DNA of 64,000 nucleotides from JANNWF01 sp052390415 (GTDB lineage Bacteria; Pseudomonadota; Gammaproteobacteria; Xanthomonadales; Xanthomonadaceae). A program made the position numbers and the translations under genes. Below are positions 42,747-52,800 of this stretch, piece after piece. The stretch is from positions 31,968-95,967 of the forward strand of contig JBQTGY010000050.1 of the NCBI GenBank assembly GCA_052390415.1, given 5' to 3'. Numbering within the stretch: the stretch's first letter is position 1; each line of letters begins with the position of its first letter. The notes beneath the pieces were generated by a model. It saw nothing but the letters and a program-made list of their open reading frames with translations. It was not told where the DNA came from and did not search any database.

Positions 42747-43787
42747 CTAGTGCCAGCGTTGCCGCCAATGCTGCCGCTGCGTTGCATCCTGAAACGTCCA
42801 GGCGATGAATCGACTTTGTTTGTTGCCCTGAGCCATCGCCACGATGCGTACCTCATCGGCCGCCACGGATCGCAGTTGTTGGCGCAAGGCGGGAAGATGT
42901 TCAGCCTTGGATACCAGGCTGCTGAACCACAGCACATGTGACGGGACTTCCGCGCTCTCGGCAATCATTTGCCGGAGAAATCCACGCTCCCCACCGCGAC
43001 ACCACAGCTCGTTGGGCTTGCCGCCGAAGTTCAAGAGCGGCTGACCACTTGCCGGCGCTGATTTCCCCGGCACTGATTTGCCCGGCACTGACTTACCCAG
43101 TTGTCGCCATTTGCGCTCGCTGCCGGCGCAGGCCTCGGCGGCTGAGGCGTGAAACGGCGGATTACATAGGCTGAGATCGAAGAAATCGTCTTTGCGCAGC
43201 AGGCCTGAAAATACCTTCGATGGGTTGAATTGCCGACGCAGCTCGATGGCTTCGTGCAAGCCCGGATTGTTGTCGATGATCGCCGATGCCGAAGCCAGCG
43301 CAGCGGGATCGATGTCGCTGCCTGCAAACTGCCAGCCGTATTCGCGGTGGCCCAGCAGTGGATAAATGCAGCTCGCACCAACGCCGATATCCAGCACCCG
43401 GACGGCTGATCCGCGGGGAATCTGGCCGCCGTTTCCGCCTGCCAGCAGGTCGGCCAGCGCGTGCAGATAGTCGACGCGACCCGGTATCGGCGGACACAGG
43501 TAACCGGCTGGAAACTCCCAATGCGCGATGCCGTAGTGCAACTTCATCAGCGCTTGATTCAACAGCCGGACCGATGGCGGCCGACTGAAGTCGATGCTGC
43601 TGTCGCCGGCCGGCGTCTTGATCAGTGCGCTGGCAAGTGCGGGGCATACCGATAACAAGGCGGGAAAATCGTATCGGCCTTGATGCCGATTGCGCGGGTG
43701 AAAGGGCCCGTTGGAAGCAACCATGGATGTGGCGCCATTGGAGCGGTCACGGGCCGCTGGGGTGAATCGGCGAGGGGGTTGGCTCAT
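42747..43787 (-). CDS. rlmF: 23S rRNA (adenine(1618)-N6)-methyltransferase
   Basis: 346 residues from the ATG at 43787; a GTG at 43793 is an alternative. RlmF methylates A1618 of 23S rRNA with SAM. Evidence: HPRNRHQGRYDFPAL at the N-terminus, LLNQALMKLHYGI, WEFPAGYLCPPIPGRVDY, the SAM motif VLDIGVGASCIYPLLG, SDIDPAALASA, the catalytic NPPFH and GGERGFLRQM. All are diagnostic. An unusual feature is a short internal tandem repeat (GKSVPGKSVPGKSAP) encoded around 43055-43100, at the place where homologs have a variable loop. It is unlikely to affect the fold. Confidence 0.95.
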   Translation of the reverse strand: MSQPPRRFTPAARDRSNGATSMVASNGPFHPRNRHQGRYDFPALLSVCPALASALIKTPAGDSSIDFSRPPSVRLLNQALMKLHYGIAHWEFPAGYLCPPIPGRVDYLHALADLLAGGNGGQIPRGSAVRVLDIGVGASCIYPLLGHREYGWQFAGSDIDPAALASASAIIDNNPGLHEAIELRRQFNPSKVFSGLLRKDDFFDLSLCNPPFHASAAEACAGSERKWRQLGKSVPGKSVPGKSAPASGQPLLNFGGKPNELWCRGGERGFLRQMIAESAEVPSHVLWFSSLVSKAEHLPALRQQLRSVAADEVRIVAMAQGNKQSRFIAWTFQDATQRQHWRQRWH

Positions 43788-43891
43788 TGGCACAGCTTAG
43801 GCGCAGAACCGAAATCCTGTGTCCGCCAAGCCAACTGAGCGACGGCGAATCTTCCTACCAGCAGAAATCGCAATCGTGCAGTCCCCGACCA

Positions 43892-45535
43892 TCACTGGCA
43901 GGTTGAATGCGCTGGTGGCTCGGCCAGTGAGCCGCGATAGCGAACGATCAGATCGCCGCTGATCGGCATGTGCAACGCCACATCAAAATGAAATCGACCC
44001 ACGATATCGAACTCGCGAGCCACACTTTTTGGCAGCAAACGCAACGGAATCGGAATGCCGAAGCACGTGCCACGAAGAACGGGAAAATGCAGGGCGGCGT
44101 CAGCCACATACAGGCCGAGCGTAAACAGAAGCGGGCCAAAGCGCTCGCTGATATGTGGGCCATTGAGGGCCAGATGCGAAGAAAACCGTCGGCCGGCGAA
44201 GTTGCGCTCCCAGGTCTCGCCGGATTCGTCGCGTTGCTTGGTGACCTCGAGCGGGACATGGTTGCCTGCGGGCGGGAATCGACACACCGCAGCGGTCATT
44301 CGGGCCAAGAGGCTAGTTCCCCGTTCGATGTTCGCCGTGCCCACCAGGCGCATCACCCCGATCACGAGGTGGCTGGCGCGCACCGAGGCAGGCAGTTGCT
44401 CGACAGCGAGCCCAGCAAGCTGCTCGATCAAGGGCAGAATGGGCGCTTCGTCGCGGCGGAAGGTGATGGCAAGATCGGCCATCGCAGACTCAATTCGAGC
44501 CAGCGACACCTCCTCGATGCACGGTCGCGCGCCGGAGGCCGGCAGTGGTCCGCGCAACAACGCGCGCACTGCGATGGCGGGCACCCAAGGACCGGCACCG
44601 CTCCTTGCCAGCAGCGTCCAGCGACGGCGGCACGCCGTCAGCTGACCGGCCCGCATCATGTGACCACTTACCTCAACTTGCATGCCGCCAAGGTCACTGC
44701 CAAACGGCAGCAACCATCGGGCGACGCTTTCGACGAGGGACACCGCCCAGCCGCGTAGCGGCAGTCGCCAACGCGAGCGCAGCCAGGACAGCACCGCCAG
44801 GAAGTGATTCATCACCGGCAACTCGAGGCCAGCCCGGAAGCTCACCGAGCGTGCCACAAAATGCGCTGGGAACAGGATCAGGTCGGGCACCTTGACCAGC
44901 CATCCGCGGCGTCGCTTTTTCGCATCCACTTCCAGGGAGTACGAACGCGGCTGACTCCATCCGCGCATCGGCACCCAGCGTCCGGCTTGCCACAGTCTGC
45001 CTTCTGACCCGCACTGGGCGAGAATACTGGCGATCACCGAGTGCCCACGCGGAGCGCGATTGCCCGGCAAGATGACGCTGTCGATCGCCTCGATGTGAAC
45101 CATGTCCTTGGCGAGCTCGACTACCGCTGCTGACGAGATCGCGGGCACGCTGGAGGCTCCGGAGAGCGCAAATAGTCCGCGCGACCTGGCGCGTTCATCC
45201 AGACCTGAAATGCCGGCGCAAAAGTCGCTGTCGTCGCACAGGTCGAGGTAGTTGATGCCAGCTTCGAGGCAGGCTTCAACCAACCGATACGGCTGCTCGC
45301 CGTAGGCATGAAACGGGCCTGCGGCATCGACTACCACGTCAGGCGCAATCTGCGCCAAGGCGCTCAGATCACCTGTCCGATCCAGCTGTAACGCCTGCGC
45401 ACCCAGCGTTTCGGCCGCGGCAGCGACGCGTCCATCGTCACGACCGGCCACCCACAGCGTGTGTCCATCGCGCGCGAGCAGTCTCAGCACGCGTTCGCCG
45501 AACACGCCGTAGCCGCCGACCACGATGATCCTCAT
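43892..45535 (-). CDS. Saccharopine dehydrogenase-like NAD(P)-binding protein with DUF4166 C-terminal domain
   Basis: 547 residues from the ATG at 45535. The N-terminal Rossmann domain carries VVGGYGVFGERVLRLLA and then VVDAAGPFHAYG and CLEAGINYLDLCDD, as in saccharopine dehydrogenase/trans-acting enoyl reductase-type proteins. The middle has membrane-associating hydrophobic stretches (LILFPAHFVA). From about residue 380 a DUF4166 domain follows, with RRFSSHLALNGPHISERFGPLLFTLGL and FDIVGRFHFDVALHMP. The start codon overlaps the stop of the DCC-family gene (ATGA), so the two are coupled. The reaction is unknown; lipid or carotenoid-like substrates have been suggested for relatives, but I cannot support one. 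Confidence 0.88.
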   Translation of the reverse strand: MRIIVVGGYGVFGERVLRLLARDGHTLWVAGRDDGRVAAAAETLGAQALQLDRTGDLSALAQIAPDVVVDAAGPFHAYGEQPYRLVEACLEAGINYLDLCDDSDFCAGISGLDERARSRGLFALSGASSVPAISSAAVVELAKDMVHIEAIDSVILPGNRAPRGHSVIASILAQCGSEGRLWQAGRWVPMRGWSQPRSYSLEVDAKKRRRGWLVKVPDLILFPAHFVARSVSFRAGLELPVMNHFLAVLSWLRSRWRLPLRGWAVSLVESVARWLLPFGSDLGGMQVEVSGHMMRAGQLTACRRRWTLLARSGAGPWVPAIAVRALLRGPLPASGARPCIEEVSLARIESAMADLAITFRRDEAPILPLIEQLAGLAVEQLPASVRASHLVIGVMRLVGTANIERGTSLLARMTAAVCRFPPAGNHVPLEVTKQRDESGETWERNFAGRRFSSHLALNGPHISERFGPLLFTLGLYVADAALHFPVLRGTCFGIPIPLRLLPKSVAREFDIVGRFHFDVALHMPISGDLIVRYRGSLAEPPAHSTCQ

Positions 45536-46005
45536 TCGTCGGCGGATTGCAGCAGACGTGCGCGAAGTCCGGCATCGGGCAGTCCGCACAGATCCGCGCG
45601 GCCAAACAAGCGGTAACGGCTGCGCGCAATGCGTTGGTAAAGGGCCTCACGCAGCGGTCGTGGCAACCCCATCAGCAGCCGCAATCCATGTCCCCAGCCA
45701 CCGCAGCGCTTGCCAAGGTGCGCCATGGCGTCGAAGCCACCGCGCGCGACGCCAGCATCCAGCAATAACCAGCTGTCCGGATCGTGTTGATCGAGCCCGT
45801 AATGACGCAGCAACGCGCCGCCCAGCGAAGTCTGTACCGGACAGATGCGGACCACGCCGGCCCGATCCAGGCGCGCGATCAATCGCGCGCCAAAACAACA
45901 CAGCGCGCAACTCCCATCCATGAAGGCGACAGGGTGGCGGTCATCAAACGCCGGCACCTGGGGGTCGCTGCGGTAGCTGTAGGGCCAGCGGTCCGTGATC
46001 TGCAA
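45532..46005 (-). CDS. DCC-family (DUF393) thiol-disulfide oxidoreductase-like protein
   Basis: 157 residues from a TTG at 46005; the start is uncertain because no good ATG precedes the conserved motif. The family signature D-G-x-C-x-x-C is seen as Asp30, Cys33 and Cys36 in FMDGSCALC. The usual VRICPVQTSLG, DSWLLLDAGVARGGFDAM and YRLFGRADLCGLP segments follow, the last holding another Cys. DCC proteins are thioredoxin-like and of unknown substrate. The 4-bp overlap with the DUF4166 gene implies joint function, perhaps redox maintenance of that enzyme. Confidence 0.87.
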   Translation of the reverse strand: MQITDRWPYSYRSDPQVPAFDDRHPVAFMDGSCALCCFGARLIARLDRAGVVRICPVQTSLGGALLRHYGLDQHDPDSWLLLDAGVARGGFDAMAHLGKRCGGWGHGLRLLMGLPRPLREALYQRIARSRYRLFGRADLCGLPDAGLRARLLQSADE

Positions 46006-46077
46006 CGAGATGGCCTCCGCACGCTGCCAGGCAGCGCTGGTGCACCGCCCGGCGGGCGACGATTCTCTGCAACTCGC

Positions 46078-46596
46078 TCAGCAGGACTTGCCCTCTCCGG
46101 GCAAACAAACCGTTCGGATCTGATCTTCCAGCCCCGAGCGCGCGCGCCGTGCACGCTCTTCGCGTTCGGCAACCGTCATACATTCGGTCTTGCCCAAACG
46201 GGAGCCTGTGACGGCTTCAAGCTTGCACACCTTGCGGTCTTTCTCATCGTTACGAATGGTCGCGGTGAGCACTTCCTGTGCGTTGTAAAGCTCGATGCGT
46301 TCCTCAGGTTTCAGCTCCAGCGCATTGCTGTGGCCTTCCAGCAACTCGGCGATCACATCGCGCGCCTTGTTCATGCGGGTGATGTCGCCACGCTTCATGC
46401 GGCCGTAATCACCGGCCATGGCCAACACCAGCGACTGATCAATTTCCTCAACGAATTTCTCGGCATCGGTGATGGTTGCCGCGCGCTCGTCGGCACGCTC
46501 GGCCAAGGTAGCGGCATCCGACTGCACCATCACATTTCCCTGGGCCGCCGCCGACACGGCCAAAGTCAGTGCCAATGCCACGAGTTTCATCTTCAT
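46078..46596 (-). CDS. Exported protein of unknown function
   Basis: 172 residues. The ATG at 46596 is 8 bases after AGGAGA, which decides the start. A Sec signal peptide ends near SAAAQG. The mature protein is helical and highly charged, with a middle segment MKRGDITRMNKARDVIAELLEG and ELKPEERIELYNAQE, and ends with a region rich in Arg/Glu containing three Cys (KVCKLE, TECMTV, TVCLPG) plus a terminal Cys. Even Cys number and export suggest disulfide bonds. Similar short periplasmic proteins occur in Lysobacterales, where they are annotated only as hypothetical. It is in a same-strand run but with its own ribosome site. Confidence 0.82.
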   Translation of the reverse strand: MKMKLVALALTLAVSAAAQGNVMVQSDAATLAERADERAATITDAEKFVEEIDQSLVLAMAGDYGRMKRGDITRMNKARDVIAELLEGHSNALELKPEERIELYNAQEVLTATIRNDEKDRKVCKLEAVTGSRLGKTECMTVAEREERARRARSGLEDQIRTVCLPGEGKSC

Positions 46597-46686
46597 CAGA
46601 ATGTCTCCTGCAAGTTGGCTTGCAGCTTACAAAGGGATGCCGCTGGCGACAATCGGCAACTGCGAATGCACCTGCACCAACCCTGT

Positions 46687-47076
46687 TCACTGCCGTTCAA
46701 GATCGCGCAAATGCAGCTTGAGCGCTTCTCCGGAGAGTTGAATTTCGCGCACCGACAGACCCAGCGACCACATCAGCAGAACCAGCGCCGTGCCGAACGC
46801 AAACTTGCCGGCGGTCACCCAACCGGCAAACAGCAGAAACATGCACAACACGCAGACGAACAGACTGAGCACTCCGATGCCTTGCATCGCCCGAATCAGA
46901 TCGACCCGTTTGCGCAAGCTGCTGACCTCCTCCAGAAATTCGGGATGACCGTCGTTGATCATTGAATGCAGCTGCCGAATCACCGATGCCACCGCCAGAA
47001 ATCGATTGGTGTAAGCCAACAGCAACAGAGAAATGGCCGGAAACAAAAGGGCAGGCGTAGCGAGGGTCAGTTCCAT
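46687..47076 (-). CDS. DUF2721 family membrane protein
   Basis: 129 residues from the ATG at 47076, where the typical MELTLATPALLFPAISLLLLAYTNRFL start appears; 14 further upstream residues are rejected. There are three hydrophobic helices (about 6-26, 68-90 and 92-112) and a cytoplasmic loop with SLRKRVDLIRAMQGIG. DUF2721 proteins are small inner-membrane proteins of unknown function. It follows kmo by 57 bp on the same strand, so it may be part of the kynurenine transcript, although no role there is known. Confidence 0.88.
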   Translation of the reverse strand: MELTLATPALLFPAISLLLLAYTNRFLAVASVIRQLHSMINDGHPEFLEEVSSLRKRVDLIRAMQGIGVLSLFVCVLCMFLLFAGWVTAGKFAFGTALVLLMWSLGLSVREIQLSGEALKLHLRDLERQ

Positions 47077-47133
47077 GGCCGAAAGATTAGCGTTTGCCGG
47101 CGACCCAAGCCATGACATCGGTTGGCGGTGCGC

Positions 47134-48501
47134 TCAGGACAGTACTGCCAGCGCTTCGCGCACGCGTTGGTCGGCGAGTTCCAGATCGATCGTCTCCACG
47201 CACGTATGGCCTCGAGTTGCCTCAACCAGCAAAGCACGCTGAATCGCACCGCGGGCCAGCGCCACGGCGTAAGGCGTGCGGCGAAAGGTGACCATGCTGT
47301 AACGCGGCACAAAACGCTGCGGATGGCGTTCGGCCAACACTCGCTCCAGCTGGCGTTGCAGCAGGAAGTCGGCATCGTCAACGCGGTCGCGCATTTCGAT
47401 GTAGTTTTCCAGAGCCATGGTCTGGATGGCGTCGGCATTGGGACGCCGTTCGGCCTCGAAGTGGGCGAAGGCGTCGGCGAGATCGGCGTGTTTGTCGATC
47501 GCCTCGGCGAGCGCCACGCAATCCTCAAATGCGCAATTCATGCCCTGACCATGAAACGGCACCATCGCGTGGGCCGCATCGCCAAGCAACACCGCACGAC
47601 CGTCCAGATGCCAGCGACTCAGTCGCAGGGTTCCGAGCTGACCCAGCGGGTTGTGACTGAAGTCGTGCAGCAGTTCGGGCATCAAGGGCACTGCGTCGGC
47701 GAAGTCGCGGGCGAAGAATGCCGCCACTTCAGCGTCGTTGGTGAGGTCCGCAAAACTTGGCCCCGCAGTGTTTGACTCGCCGCCATCATTGGGCAAGAAC
47801 AGAGTGACCGTGAAGGTGCCGGCACTGTTGGGCAAGGCGATGCACATGTAGCCGCCGCGTGGCCAGATGTGCAGCGCGTTGGGCTCGATGCGATAGCTGC
47901 CATCCGCATTGGGCGGAATCTCCAGTTCCTTGTAACCATGACCCAGGTGCTCAAAGCGCTCATTGAGGTCGACGTGACCAGCGAGCGCCGCGCGCATCGC
48001 CGAGCCGGCACCGTCGGCGCCGACCAGTGCGCCATAGGCATGATCGATCCAAACGCCGTCGTTTTCGCGCTGCAAGCGACAGCTGCCCGTGTCGAAATCG
48101 ACCGTGTGCAGACGCTGTCCAAAATGTAGCCGCGCGCCGGCGGCTTGTGCAGCGTTGAGCAGGTCGAGGTTGAGGCGCCCGCGATGAATCGACCAGATCA
48201 CTTCCGAGTCGTCGCGCCCATATCGTTGCAACTGAGTCTGGCCATCGATGGCGTGGACCATGCGCCCGCGCATCATCACTGCGTGCTGCATGACGGCGGC
48301 CGCCGTATCCGCTTGCTCCAGCGCATGCCGTCCGCGCTCCGCCAAAGCCAGGTTGATTGAACGGCCGCCTTCGTAGCCGGCAATGCGCGGGTCCGCGCGG
48401 CGTTCGAATACATCGACGGCAATCCCGCGTTTGGCCAACAAGGTGGCCAGCAAGGCGCCCGCGAGTCCAGCACCGGCGATGGTGATGCGTTGGGGACGCA
48501 T
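47134..48501 (-). CDS. kmo: Kynurenine 3-monooxygenase
   Basis: 455 residues from the ATG at 48501. It hydroxylates L-kynurenine to 3-hydroxykynurenine with FAD, NADPH and O2. Visible marks are the N-terminal FAD motif IAGAGLAGALLATLL, RSINLALAERG, VIWSIHRGRLNLDLLNAA, the LVGADGAGSAMR segment, and LLGDAAHAMVPFHGQGMNCAFEDCVAL, which contacts FAD ribityl. The C-terminal helix thought to bind the membrane is present. The start lies one base beyond the kynU stop (TGACATG), so the genes form a tight operon. A GAGCGAGG sequence inside kynU serves as ribosome site. Confidence 0.95.
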   Translation of the reverse strand: MRPQRITIAGAGLAGALLATLLAKRGIAVDVFERRADPRIAGYEGGRSINLALAERGRHALEQADTAAAVMQHAVMMRGRMVHAIDGQTQLQRYGRDDSEVIWSIHRGRLNLDLLNAAQAAGARLHFGQRLHTVDFDTGSCRLQRENDGVWIDHAYGALVGADGAGSAMRAALAGHVDLNERFEHLGHGYKELEIPPNADGSYRIEPNALHIWPRGGYMCIALPNSAGTFTVTLFLPNDGGESNTAGPSFADLTNDAEVAAFFARDFADAVPLMPELLHDFSHNPLGQLGTLRLSRWHLDGRAVLLGDAAHAMVPFHGQGMNCAFEDCVALAEAIDKHADLADAFAHFEAERRPNADAIQTMALENYIEMRDRVDDADFLLQRQLERVLAERHPQRFVPRYSMVTFRRTPYAVALARGAIQRALLVEATRGHTCVETIDLELADQRVREALAVLS

Positions 48502-48502
48502 G

Positions 48503-49804
48503 TCAGCGTGCCTCGCTCGACGGGATGGCAGCGAACTGGCGGACCACGTCCGCGAAGCGCAGGACATCCGTGTGACGGTTGTACAGCGGGGTCGGCGCGA
48601 TGCGGATCACGTCGGGTTCGCGCCAATCGCCGAGTACGCCGTTGCTGGCCAGATAGTCAAACAATGCGCGTCCTTGAGCACGTCCGCCACGGACTCGCAG
48701 CGACAGTTGGCAACCACGTTGGGTGGGATCGAGCGGAGTGACTATCTCCAGTACGGAATCGAGTTGCGCCTGGATCAGCGACTGCAAGTAGCCGGTCAAT
48801 AGCACGGACTTGGTGCGCAATGCCGACATGCCGGCACGCTGGTACAGGCTCAAGGATGCGATCAATGGGGCCAAGGCCAACACCGGCGGATTGCTCAGCT
48901 GCCAGCCGTCGGCACCCGCGCTGGGAACAAACTGTGGCCCCATCTGAAAGCGTGTCGCGGGGTCGTGGCCCCACCAACCGGCCAGCCGCGGCAGCTCCGC
49001 GCGTGCATGTTTGGCATGCACAAACGCACCAGCCACCGCACCGGGGCCGCAGTTCAGATACTTGTAGTGGCACCAGACGGCGAAATCGGCGTCACTGTCG
49101 TGCAGTTGCAGGGCGACGTTGCCGGCCGCATGGGCCAGATCAAAGCCCACCGCACAGCCTTGCGCACGGCCAAGTCGAACGATTTCTGCCAGATCAAACG
49201 CTTGTCCGGTGCGATACTGCACGCCGGGCCACAGCAGCAGGGCGACGCGCTGGCCGTGTAGTGCAAGTGCGCGCTCAATGGCGGCCATTGATATCGTGCC
49301 GGCAGGTTCATCGGCTTCGATTTCGATCAGATCCGTGGTCGGATCAAAGCCGTGGAAGCGAATCTGCGATTCCACTGCATGGCGATCGGAAGGAAATGCG
49401 CCGGCTTCCATCAGGATGGCCGAGCGTCCCGCTTCGGGGCGATAGAAACTCGCCATCAGAAAATGCAGATTGGCGGTAAGCGAGTTCATCGCCACGACTT
49501 CAATGGGCTCTGCACCCATCACCTCGGCGAGGCCATCACGCACCAGCGTGTGGTAGTGCATCCACGGCCGCTCGCCGCGAAAGTGTCCCTCAACCGCGTG
49601 CGTGCCCCAGGCCTCAAGCTCTTCTCGCAACAGCGTTGCCACAGCGCGTGGCTGCAAGCCGAGCGAATTGCCACAGAAGTAAGCGATGTCTGCATCGCCA
49701 TGGCGCGGAATCAGAAACTCGGCACGCAATGCACGCGAAGGATCGGCGGCATCGGCGGCGAGGGCAAACGCTTCGCTGGCGAGTTCAGTCATTGCGGGTC
49801 TCAT
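48503..49804 (-). CDS. kynU: Kynureninase
   Basis: 433 residues with the ATG at 49804, or 429 with an ATG at 49792. It is a PLP enzyme that cleaves 3-hydroxykynurenine to 3-hydroxyanthranilate and alanine. Signature segments are YFCGNSLGLQPRAV, the WMHYHTL stretch, NSLTANLHFLM, EAGAFPSDRHAVESQ, FDLAHAAGNV with the cofactor Asp, and the Schiff-base Lys248 in CHYKYLNCGPGAVAG. The upstream ATG overlaps the stop of the RCC1 protein gene (ATGA), which would couple them. The later ATG fits the family start MTELASEAF slightly better. kmo follows directly. Confidence 0.95.
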   Translation of the reverse strand: MRPAMTELASEAFALAADAADPSRALRAEFLIPRHGDADIAYFCGNSLGLQPRAVATLLREELEAWGTHAVEGHFRGERPWMHYHTLVRDGLAEVMGAEPIEVVAMNSLTANLHFLMASFYRPEAGRSAILMEAGAFPSDRHAVESQIRFHGFDPTTDLIEIEADEPAGTISMAAIERALALHGQRVALLLWPGVQYRTGQAFDLAEIVRLGRAQGCAVGFDLAHAAGNVALQLHDSDADFAVWCHYKYLNCGPGAVAGAFVHAKHARAELPRLAGWWGHDPATRFQMGPQFVPSAGADGWQLSNPPVLALAPLIASLSLYQRAGMSALRTKSVLLTGYLQSLIQAQLDSVLEIVTPLDPTQRGCQLSLRVRGGRAQGRALFDYLASNGVLGDWREPDVIRIAPTPLYNRHTDVLRFADVVRQFAAIPSSEAR

Positions 49805-52800
49805 GATCCAGTGCTTTCACAAACCGGAGGTGTACTGCCGAATTCGAAGCGCTCGATTCGCTTCGCTTGGCTGACGCCGTTGATGGTGTACCGGAAATCA
49901 GCCGAGATTCCGTTGCTGGGAATGATTTGCACACTGCCTACGAGGTCGGAACCCGCTGAAGGGGGCGCATTGTTGATTTGCAGCAAGGGCGTACCGTTGC
50001 GAGACCGAAACAGACTGCCGGAAAAACTGCCGTTGGCTTGCCTGTCGGCGACCCCGGTGTAGAACACGGCCTCGCGATCGGTGTCGTAGGTAAACCAGAC
50101 TGGGTACAGCTGGGCGTCAATCTGGGTCATGAACAGGCCCCAGCCCGAGGTTTGCGAACCGCCCCACCAGATGTCAGTGAAGTTGCTTGCCGCCAACCGC
50201 TGTGCGGCCTCGCCCGGTCGGCAAACGACCCGACGATTGCCGAACGGAAAGCGCTGCATGGTCTTGCTTTGACTGGGACCGGCGACCAGCTGGTAGTCAA
50301 ATTGCAGACCGTTGTCGCCGGAAAACTGCAAGCGTGCATCGGCAAATTTGGTGTTCGTTTCGGTGGCGAGTCCGGCGATTTGTGCCAGCGGCACGCCGGT
50401 GTTGCCGAAGATCTCGCCGCGATAGCTGCCATCTGGTTGCGGCAGCAGTGCGCCGCTGTACCAGGTTGGTTCGCCATCAGCCGCGTAACTGAACCAGCCG
50501 AGGACCAGCGCATTGCCCTGGTCCGCTGTCACCAGACCCCAACCGCTTTCTGATGCCCGCCACCACACACCGGAACGATCTTGCGTCGCGGCCGCGAACG
50601 GGCTGCGGCGAACAAAAATGCCGGTCTGATTGCTGACTGCGCCGGGCGCGAGGTTGCCCGATGCGGACTCAAATGCCAGCTGGCTGCCATCACCGCTCAA
50701 GGCCGGTGACGCACTTTCGCGATCCGCCTCGCCGCCAGCATCCGACAGTGACAAGCGCGCGATGCGACCACGCGTGTTCGCGGTCACGCCCAGCTGGGCG
50801 ACATGGACATCGGGAAGATCGTTGTTGTCGGCGTATGTCGTGTCGAGGTTGCTGGCCGACGAAATGAACGCGACGCTGCTGCCATCTGCCGACAAACTCG
50901 GTGCGCTGGATGCGCCGTTGGTTTCGCCATCATTCTCACCGAGGCTGACTCGCGACACACCCGTCTGTGCATCCCACACATACACATCCGGCAGACCATT
51001 GATATCGCCACCGACCAGGGGCTGATTGGACTCGAAAGCGACTGTGCCGCCATCGGCGGCAACGCTGGGCTGCGTCGATGATTGTCCGCCGCTGCCACAG
51101 CTTCCCGATGCCGCTGGCGTGCTGGCGGCCTGAGTCTGTCCGGTAAGCAAGTTGCGCAGCAGGATAACGCTGGTCGTAGGGCAGGGGGAGGTCTTGCGGC
51201 CCGTGCCCGTCAGTTCAATGTTGTTGGCGTTCGTCTCCCAGGCCAGCCATTGGCCATTGTCGGACAGGCTCGGATTGCGGCTGCTACCGTTGGCGACCAG
51301 GCCGGTTGCCAGCCCACCAGTGAATGACGAGCGACAGGTCAAACACTGTGGCGTGGTTACTGCTACGCCTCCATTGCCCACTGGCGTGAGCACGCTGCGA
51401 TAGATGTTGGCTTGTCCCACCGTTCCTTGCGTCGGATCGGTGACGGTTTGCGTCCAGGCGATGCTGCCACCTGCAGCCGCGATCTCGGGGCTGGTGCCTG
51501 TCGGTGTCGGCAGGGCGGTGCCGACGCGCATCGTCGATCCGGTCAGCAGATTGCGCAGGAATAGCCCATTGCCGGTCGCCTTCTGGCGCAGATCACGGGC
51601 GGCTTTGGATTCACCCTGCAAAGCACCCATCGCCGCATCGGCGGTCACGAAGGCTATCAAGAGTCCATCGCCGGAAATCGTCGGCTCACTCGCATCCGAA
51701 CTGATCGCCGCGCCCGTGTTGCTGACGCTCACACGAGCGACGGTTCCGGTGTTGCGGTCACGGCGAAAAATGTCGGCAGCGCCATTGGTGTCGCCAGCGA
51801 CCAGGTTGCTGGCCCGTGAAACGAATGCGACGAAGCGGCCGCTGTCATCGATGGCCGCCAAAGAACTGGCATTGTTGCTTGCTGGGGTCACACTGCTGAT
51901 CGTGCGGCGTACTTCGTCCACCACGACCACGACGGGTGTGCGCACGCCCCAGCTGCTGCCATCACCGATCTGTCCAAAATTGTTGGCACCCCAGCAGCGT
52001 AGTCCACCGCCTTGCCGAAGCACGCAGTTCTGTCCGCCGCCACCGGAATTGGCGAGCACGCCGCTGGAAAGTCCGGGTACGGCAATGGGGATAAGTCGCT
52101 GGCGGGTGGAGTTGTCGCCCAACTGGCCTTCGGTGTTGCGGCCCCAGCACAACAGCGCCCCGGCGTTGGTCGTGGCGCAGGTGTGATACCACGCGGCTTC
52201 GATGCTGGCGATGCCCGCGCTCAATCCGGTGACCGGCGTCGGTGTGCGCTTTGCCACCAAGCTGCCATCACCCAATTGGCCGGATTCGTTGCCGCCCCAG
52301 CAGCGCACACCGCCTGATTGCAACAGCGCACAGGAGAAATTTCCGGAAATGCTGATCGCGCGAACACCGCTGCCAAGACCCACCACCGGCGTGGGTGTAC
52401 CACGTGAATCGAGAGTCCCGTCACCAAGCTGACCGACCGTGTTGTTACCCCAGCACAACACGGCGCCGGCACTGGTCAGGGCGCAGGTGTGGGTTTCACC
52501 TGCCGATACCGCGGAGACAGGACCAGGCAGTCCGGTGACTTCGACAGGAACTCCCAGGTCGCCGGTCACGCCGACGCCCAGTTGCCCCGACACGTTGTTG
52601 CCCCAACACCGCAGGCCGCCATTGGCGAGACTGGCGCAGGTGTGGAATCCGCCGGCCGCAAGTGAGGTGACGCCACTGCCAAGACCGGTGACATCCACTG
52701 GCAAACTACGATCAGTAAACGAGCCGTCGCCGACTTGTCCCAGCGTGTTTTGTCCCCAGCAACGAACACCACCCGCCGCAGTCAATGAGCAGGTATGAAA

